NCBI RefSeq assembly: GCF_014982975.1
Contig: NZ_JADCKL010000012.1
Location: 1-64,000, forward strand
Source of the DNA: Claveliimonas monacensis
GTDB lineage: Bacteria; Bacillota; Clostridia; Lachnospirales; Lachnospiraceae
DNA: 64,000 bases
Direction of reading: 5' to 3'
Shown: positions 60,976-64,000 of the stretch, in pieces
Numbering within the stretch: the stretch's first letter is position 1
How the letters are laid out: every line of letters starts with the position of its first letter
Notes under the pieces: model-generated
The model's input: only the letters and a program-made list of their open reading frames with translations
What the model was told of the DNA's origin: nothing
Database searches by the model: none
Translations under genes and position numbers: made by a program

Positions 60976-61750
60976 TGAAATAGTCAAAAAAGATATTTTT
61001 TCTGTTCTAGGTAATAAGAGGTTAATTTGTCTTATATCGCTGGTGCCTGTCATATTAACACTTGTTATGCCTAGTATACTAATAATATATGTTGCCAAAT
61101 CTAATATTGAATTAGATAGGTTTTATAGTGTTCTTAAACAACCCATAATTGATAGTATGGAAAACTTTACAAAGTACGAGCAGAAAGAACTTATCATAGC
61201 ATTTTTTATTGATAATATTTTACCGATATTTTTTTTACTTATACCTACAATGAGTTCTAGTATTATTTCTGCAAATTCTTTTGTTGGGGAAAAAGAGAAA
61301 GGTACTTTAGAAACATTATATCTTTCCCCAATCAAAGTACAAGATATATTTATAGCTAAGGTAAAAGTTTCAATAATTTTTAGCATGGCTTTGAATATTA
61401 TAGTTTTTTTTGTAATGTGTATTGAGCTAAACATTCTATTAAGTGTTCTTGGATTTCAATATTTTGTTCCTGGTGTAAGATGGGGAATATTACTATTAAT
61501 TACCAGTTTAGCTATAACGATTTTATCCACAACATTTGTAATTAAAAGTTCAAAGAAATCAGAGACTGCAGAAGAGGCGCAACAATCGGCTGTCTTTATA
61601 ATACTTCCTATAATGGCTTTAGTCGTAGGACAATTTGCTGGATTAATATTTATCAGCGATTTACTAGTTATAGTTGTAAGTTTAGTATTATTAATTTTTT
61701 CTTTGGCGATGTTAATTCGTGCGTCGAGTAAAGTTGACTATAATTGTTGA
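60959..61750 (+). CDS. ABC-2 family permease (NatB-like)
   Basis: 263 residues. The ATG at 60959 has GAGGTGG upstream and overlaps the ATPase. The motif ISANSFVGEKEKGTLETLYL is the typical ABC-2/NatB block. Six helices follow (LLITSLAITILSTTFVI, LLVIVVSLVLLIFSLAML). It pairs with the second ATPase, and ends before the promoter region of the peptide gene. Confidence 0.82.
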   Translation: MSNLANEIVKKDIFSVLGNKRLICLISLVPVILTLVMPSILIIYVAKSNIELDRFYSVLKQPIIDSMENFTKYEQKELIIAFFIDNILPIFFLLIPTMSSSIISANSFVGEKEKGTLETLYLSPIKVQDIFIAKVKVSIIFSMALNIIVFFVMCIELNILLSVLGFQYFVPGVRWGILLLITSLAITILSTTFVIKSSKKSETAEEAQQSAVFIILPIMALVVGQFAGLIFISDLLVIVVSLVLLIFSLAMLIRASSKVDYNC

Positions 61751-61771
61751 TGCTTTAAAACATCATTTTAT
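61749..61771 (+). terminator. Short hairpin after the second permease
   Basis: TGATG pairs with CATCA around CTTTAAAA, followed by TTTTAT. A short stem, so probably a weak terminator or processing site; the peptide gene then follows 100 bases later. A TTGTTT/GAATAA pair at 61812-61840 could be a promoter for it. Confidence 0.4.
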
Positions 61772-61875
61772 AGTAAAATACGTAACTGAATTATTTATTG
61801 TAAATTCTTTTTTGTTTAGCTTTCTTTGGATTAAGAATAATAAATAATGTTAGTTAGAGTGGAGGAGGTGAAAAT

Positions 61876-62004
61876 ATGACTAAGAGAGAGTATGTATCGC
61901 CTGCTAGCTTAAGATTGTCAAGTGTTGACAACGAATATGGCGCAGCTATAGGTGCAGTAGTACTTTGGGTAATAGGTGCTGTGTTTGGTTGGTTAGTAAC
62001 ATAG
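61876..62004 (+). CDS. Candidate RiPP precursor peptide
   Basis: A 42-residue peptide with a strong GGAGGAGGTGA before the ATG. The leader has REYVSPASLRLSS, a YxxP motif like those read by RRE/PqqD domains in lasso and other RiPP systems, then an acidic VDNEYG. The last 20 residues, AAIGAVVLWVIGAVFGWLVT, are purely hydrophobic with two Trp, Gly at regular intervals, no Cys and only a terminal Thr. This suits radical SAM chemistry (epimerisation or C-C linkage) better than sulphur crosslinks. It is the last gene of the island and the only plausible substrate seen. Confidence 0.75.
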   Translation: MTKREYVSPASLRLSSVDNEYGAAIGAVVLWVIGAVFGWLVT

Positions 62005-62115
62005 GTCGTTTTCTTTTATATAATCTCATTTGTGGTGGTTTCGTTTATGGCACTATATATCATAAATAAAGAAAGCCGAAACCATTATTGCAAAAAACAG
62101 GGAGACTTTCTATGA
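62005..62115 (+). other. In-frame continuation beyond the precursor's TAG
   Basis: After the amber stop the same frame stays open for 36 more codons to TGA at 62113. It would read a hydrophobic helix (VVFFYIISFVVVSFMALYII) and a basic tail with one Cys. There is no start with a ribosome site in it. It might be a separate small membrane protein's remains or accidental. TGGTTTCG (62036-62043) pairs with CGAAACCA (62077-62084) in the same stretch. Confidence 0.35.
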
Positions 62116-62173
62116 TCTTTTACGTCAATAATTTTAAGTTTATATGGTAAATCATACATTTAGCTTATTATTT

Positions 62174-62193
62174 GGTCGCCGACGACGGCGACC
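62174..62193. repeat. GC-rich palindrome at the island's right edge
   Basis: GGTCGCCG-ACGA-CGGCGACC forms a perfect eight-base stem in AT-rich DNA. Beyond it the sequence changes to IS21-like remnants. It may be a terminator of the peptide transcript or an end of the mobile segment. Confidence 0.55.
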
Positions 62194-62464
62194 GGTTTTC
62201 ATTTGTTTTGGTATTGCATAACTCTGGCAGCCGATCGGATCAGGGAAGCAGTTCTTGAAATGCAAGGAGCAGACTCCAACAACCTTGTTCTATTCCAGGT
62301 ACAGCTGATGGGAAGTTTGAAAGTGATATGTAAATGTACTGTATTGTTCCTTGTAGCCATAAAAACGGCAGTGGACGCAATCTGGTGAATATTACGGTGC
62401 GGCGGAGCCGCCAGTCCTGTGGCGAGAGTCACCTGTCCGGACTAACGGAGCCACATGTTTAGAG

Positions 62465-62944
62465 TTACTTGGCATGGGCAGGATCCAAGCCATATATCTC
62501 TCTCATGGAAAGGCCTTTCGATGGATCAATGCTCTCAATGTTGATTTTATATGAATCGTAAGAAATACGATCCATAATGGTATCTGCAAGATTGCTCTCA
62601 CCGCTGCAGACCTGCTGGTACCACTCGCTTTCCCGGAACTAGGAGCAGAAGATGATCGATGACTTCTTCCTGCGTTTGTGGATCAGCTCGAAAAGATTTC
62701 TGGCTTTGGACTCGGTCAGTTTGAGCAGGAGCCATTCATCAATGATCAGCAGGACTGGCTTGGTGTATTTCTTTAGTACACTAGAAAAAGCACCGGTATC
62801 TCTGGCTGCCTGGAGATTAAGTGACAGGTCTGGAAGCCGGACATAATTCACGGTGTAATAGTGTTCACATGCCTCCATACCAAAAGCGCATACAAGATAA
62901 GTCTTACCACTTCGTGTGGCACCGGTAATAAAAATGTTGCGGAA
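62465..62944 (-). pseudogene. istB: istB remnant (IS21-family ATPase), N-terminally truncated with a stop
   Basis: Minus-strand frame with the IstB/DnaA-like ATPase features: IFITGATRSGKTYLVCAFGM (Walker A), KYTKPVLLIIDEWLL (Walker B) and the family end SMREIYGLDPAHAK. It has an in-frame TAG at 62639-62641, and its beginning is cut near 62944. IS21 elements need IstA too, which is not present. The stretch 62199-62460 beyond its stop is probably the right-hand part of the same element. Confidence 0.75.
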
Positions 62945-62960
62945 AAGCGAAAGTTAGTCA

Positions 62961-63000
62961 ATGCGTTTCATGACGCATCGGCGCCTTTCGCAGAAAGGCG
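62961..63000. repeat. Two adjacent hairpins at the istB break
   Basis: ATGCGT-TTCATG-ACGCAT (62961-62978) and CGCCTTTC-GCA-GAAAGGCG (62982-63000) are both perfect. They sit between the truncated istB and the small HTH gene, so they may mark an insertion or deletion junction, or terminate the istB-side transcript. Confidence 0.5.
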
Positions 63001-63010
63001 GAATATAAAA

Positions 63011-63241
63011 ATGAAAGATAATTACTCATTACATATTGCGGAAATACTTATAGAGCAAAGGAAAAAAGCCGAAAAATCACAAAAAGAACTGGCAGAGTAT
63101 TGTGGTGTATCAAAATCCTCTGTATCAAAATGGGAAAATGGTACATCTCGTCCCAGTATAGATAAGCTTCCTAAAATAGCTGATTTCTATAAGATAACTA
63201 TTCAAAAATTACTAACTGGAAACAATACAAATATCAATTAA
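63011..63241 (+). CDS. Small XRE-family HTH regulator
   Basis: 76 residues with a complete Cro/CI-type HTH: LIEQRKKAEKSQKELAEYCG, then VSKSSVSKWENGTSRPSIDK, and a short C-terminal LPKIADFYKI segment. AAGGCGG lies before the ATG. It may be a free regulator or the head of a larger protein whose membrane part decayed downstream. It stands next to the remnants at 63291-63822. Confidence 0.7.
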   Translation: MKDNYSLHIAEILIEQRKKAEKSQKELAEYCGVSKSSVSKWENGTSRPSIDKLPKIADFYKITIQKLLTGNNTNIN

Positions 63242-63290
63242 TTGTGGAAGATATTAAACTAAATATATTTTTAAACCATTTAACATTTAA

Positions 63291-63455
63291 AAGCGAATCC
63301 CCCCATTACCCAGCATTAGAAAATACGCTGAAAAAAATAGTGTGGCTTCAAATACAGTTGTTAACACACTTCACTTACTAAGAGATAAAGGTATTGGCAT
63401 TGTCAATAATTGCATTACCTGTGAAAAAACAGGATATCGTAAAAGTATGATTTGA
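63291..63455 (+). pseudogene. GntR-like winged-helix fragment
   Basis: A frame without a start codon reads KRIPPLPSIRKYAEKNSVAS, then NTVVNTLHLLRDKGIGIVNN, which follows the GntR/MocR HTH pattern LPSxRxxAxxxxVxxNTV. It ends in TGA after KTGYRKSMI. The N-terminal part is closed by a TAA at 63288. It is a fragment of a transcription regulator, perhaps once linked to the permease-like fragment that follows. Confidence 0.5.
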
Positions 63456-63822
63456 CTATATTACAATCATATTGCTTATTGGTATGGCGAGAACATTTGG
63501 AATTAATTTGTTAGGATATTTTATGTTTCAAGATTATAAGCTGATGATGCATATAGTGGCTACATTGGGTGTATTGCTACTAACGTTGTTTTTACTTTCT
63601 ATACTGCTCATGAGATCATATTTGTCAGGTGCAAATGCCACATTTATAGCTTTAACGGTATTTATCATTATTGTGTAGTCATAACTTTTATTGCAGATCG
63701 GTTGAAAATTAACTTGGCAGGAATTATAGCAGATAATTTTTCCATTGCTATATTGGGCACTATAATCTTTGTGGTATTTTTCTATTTTTGCTCTCAAAGT
63801 TTCTATATGGGCATTTTCTAAA
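63451..63822 (+). pseudogene. Frameshifted membrane-permease fragment
   Basis: Two pieces of hydrophobic sequence in different frames: DYITIILLIGMARTFGINLL with later LLLTLFLLSILL (about 63451-63678), then TFIADRLKINLAGII, ending FVVFFYFCSQSFYMGIF (to 63822). A frameshift near 63680 separates them. Together they resemble the C-terminal half of an ABC-type permease. This region is a decayed gene in the peptide-island flank. Confidence 0.5.
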
Positions 63823-63863
63823 AATTATGATAGATAAAGATGATTATATTTAAGAGGTGACAA

Positions 63864-64000
63864 ATGAAAAATTTATTATTTACTTCAGAATCAGTAACAG
63901 AAGGACATCCGGATAAAATGTGCGATGCAATTTCAGATGCAATCTTAGATGAATTAATGAAAAAAGATTCAATGAGTCGAGTGGCCTGTGAAGTGGCAAC
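63864..64000 (+). CDS. metK: S-adenosylmethionine synthase, 5' part, cut by the window edge
   Basis: The first 45 codons read [20 protein letters not shown], then [15 protein letters not shown], the highly conserved N-terminus of MetK (methionine + ATP to S-adenosylmethionine). AAGAGGTGA precedes the ATG. No SAM riboswitch is evident in the 40 bases before it. It is likely host core DNA and marks the right edge of the accessory block. It supplies the co-substrate of the radical SAM enzymes next door; that link may be accidental. Confidence 0.92.
   Translation, partial: MKNLLFTSESVTEGHPDKMCDAISDAILDELMKKDSMSRVACEVA

Noticed and set aside
62199-62460. Small frames on both strands right of the peptide gene
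   Set aside because: They have no ribosome sites or motifs and probably belong to the IS21 end.
1-64000. CRISPR arrays, rRNA genes or complete tRNA genes
   Set aside because: No regular spacer-repeat pattern, rRNA-like stretch or full cloverleaf was found by reading.

Overview
The window looks like the chromosome of a gut-type low-GC Gram-positive bacterium, most probably a Lachnospiraceae-like member of the Clostridia. The reasons are the Tn1549/CTn-type conjugation genes, the agr-type peptide signalling locus, a Spo0A-like DNA-binding domain, a SpaA/CnaB surface protein with a class B sortase, and Gram-positive Shine-Dalgarno sites (AAAGGAGG, GAGGTGA) before most genes. This assignment is inference; no rRNA gene or species marker is present. 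Most of the window is accessory DNA.

Layout. (1) 73-2220: an IS66-family element whose transposase has lost its C-terminal part. (2) 2254-6360: small AT-rich hypothetical genes, one decayed gene and a candidate small RNA. (3) 6464-10327: an agr-like quorum-sensing locus (response regulator, AgrB, GHKL histidine kinase, short AgrD-like peptide) with a secreted protein behind the peptide gene. It is unusual because agrB and agrD are separated by the oppositely oriented kinase. (4) 10386-11661: an ECF sigma factor and a membrane anti-sigma partner.

(5) 11880-52620: the core of a large conjugative element. In order it carries regulators, a ParM/ParR-type partition pair with a signal peptidase, Tn916 Orf7-like sigma relatives, a type IV secretion module (VirB2-like, VirB6/TrbL, a wall hydrolase, PrgI, VirB4, VirD4), a replication initiator-like protein, a long run of element-specific hypothetical genes, a cold-shock protein, an ERF-type annealing protein, a CHC2/Toprim primase, an 1852-residue SpaA/CnaB adhesin and a class B sortase. 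No relaxase or integrase is visible in the window, so the element probably continues elsewhere or is mobilised in trans. Several operons are preceded by a promoter, a structured leader and an intrinsic terminator, which suggests a shared attenuation or antitermination scheme.

(6) 53874-62004: the most interesting locus, an AT-rich island that looks like an undescribed RiPP (ribosomally made, modified peptide) pathway. It has one radical SAM/SPASM enzyme with an N-terminal PqqD-like domain, two further radical SAM enzymes whose SPASM-like ends lack the usual cysteines, a stand-alone PqqD-like protein, a GNAT acetyltransferase, a small membrane protein and two ABC transporters. At the end is a 42-residue peptide gene with a YxxP leader and a Cys-free, gramicidin-like hydrophobic core. 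The likely flow is leader recognition by the PqqD domains, radical modification, possible acetylation, and export or self-protection by the ABC systems.

(7) 62174-63822: decayed genes (istB of IS21 type, GntR-like and permease fragments) and a small HTH protein. (8) 63864-64000: the 5' end of metK (S-adenosylmethionine synthase), which is cut by the window edge.
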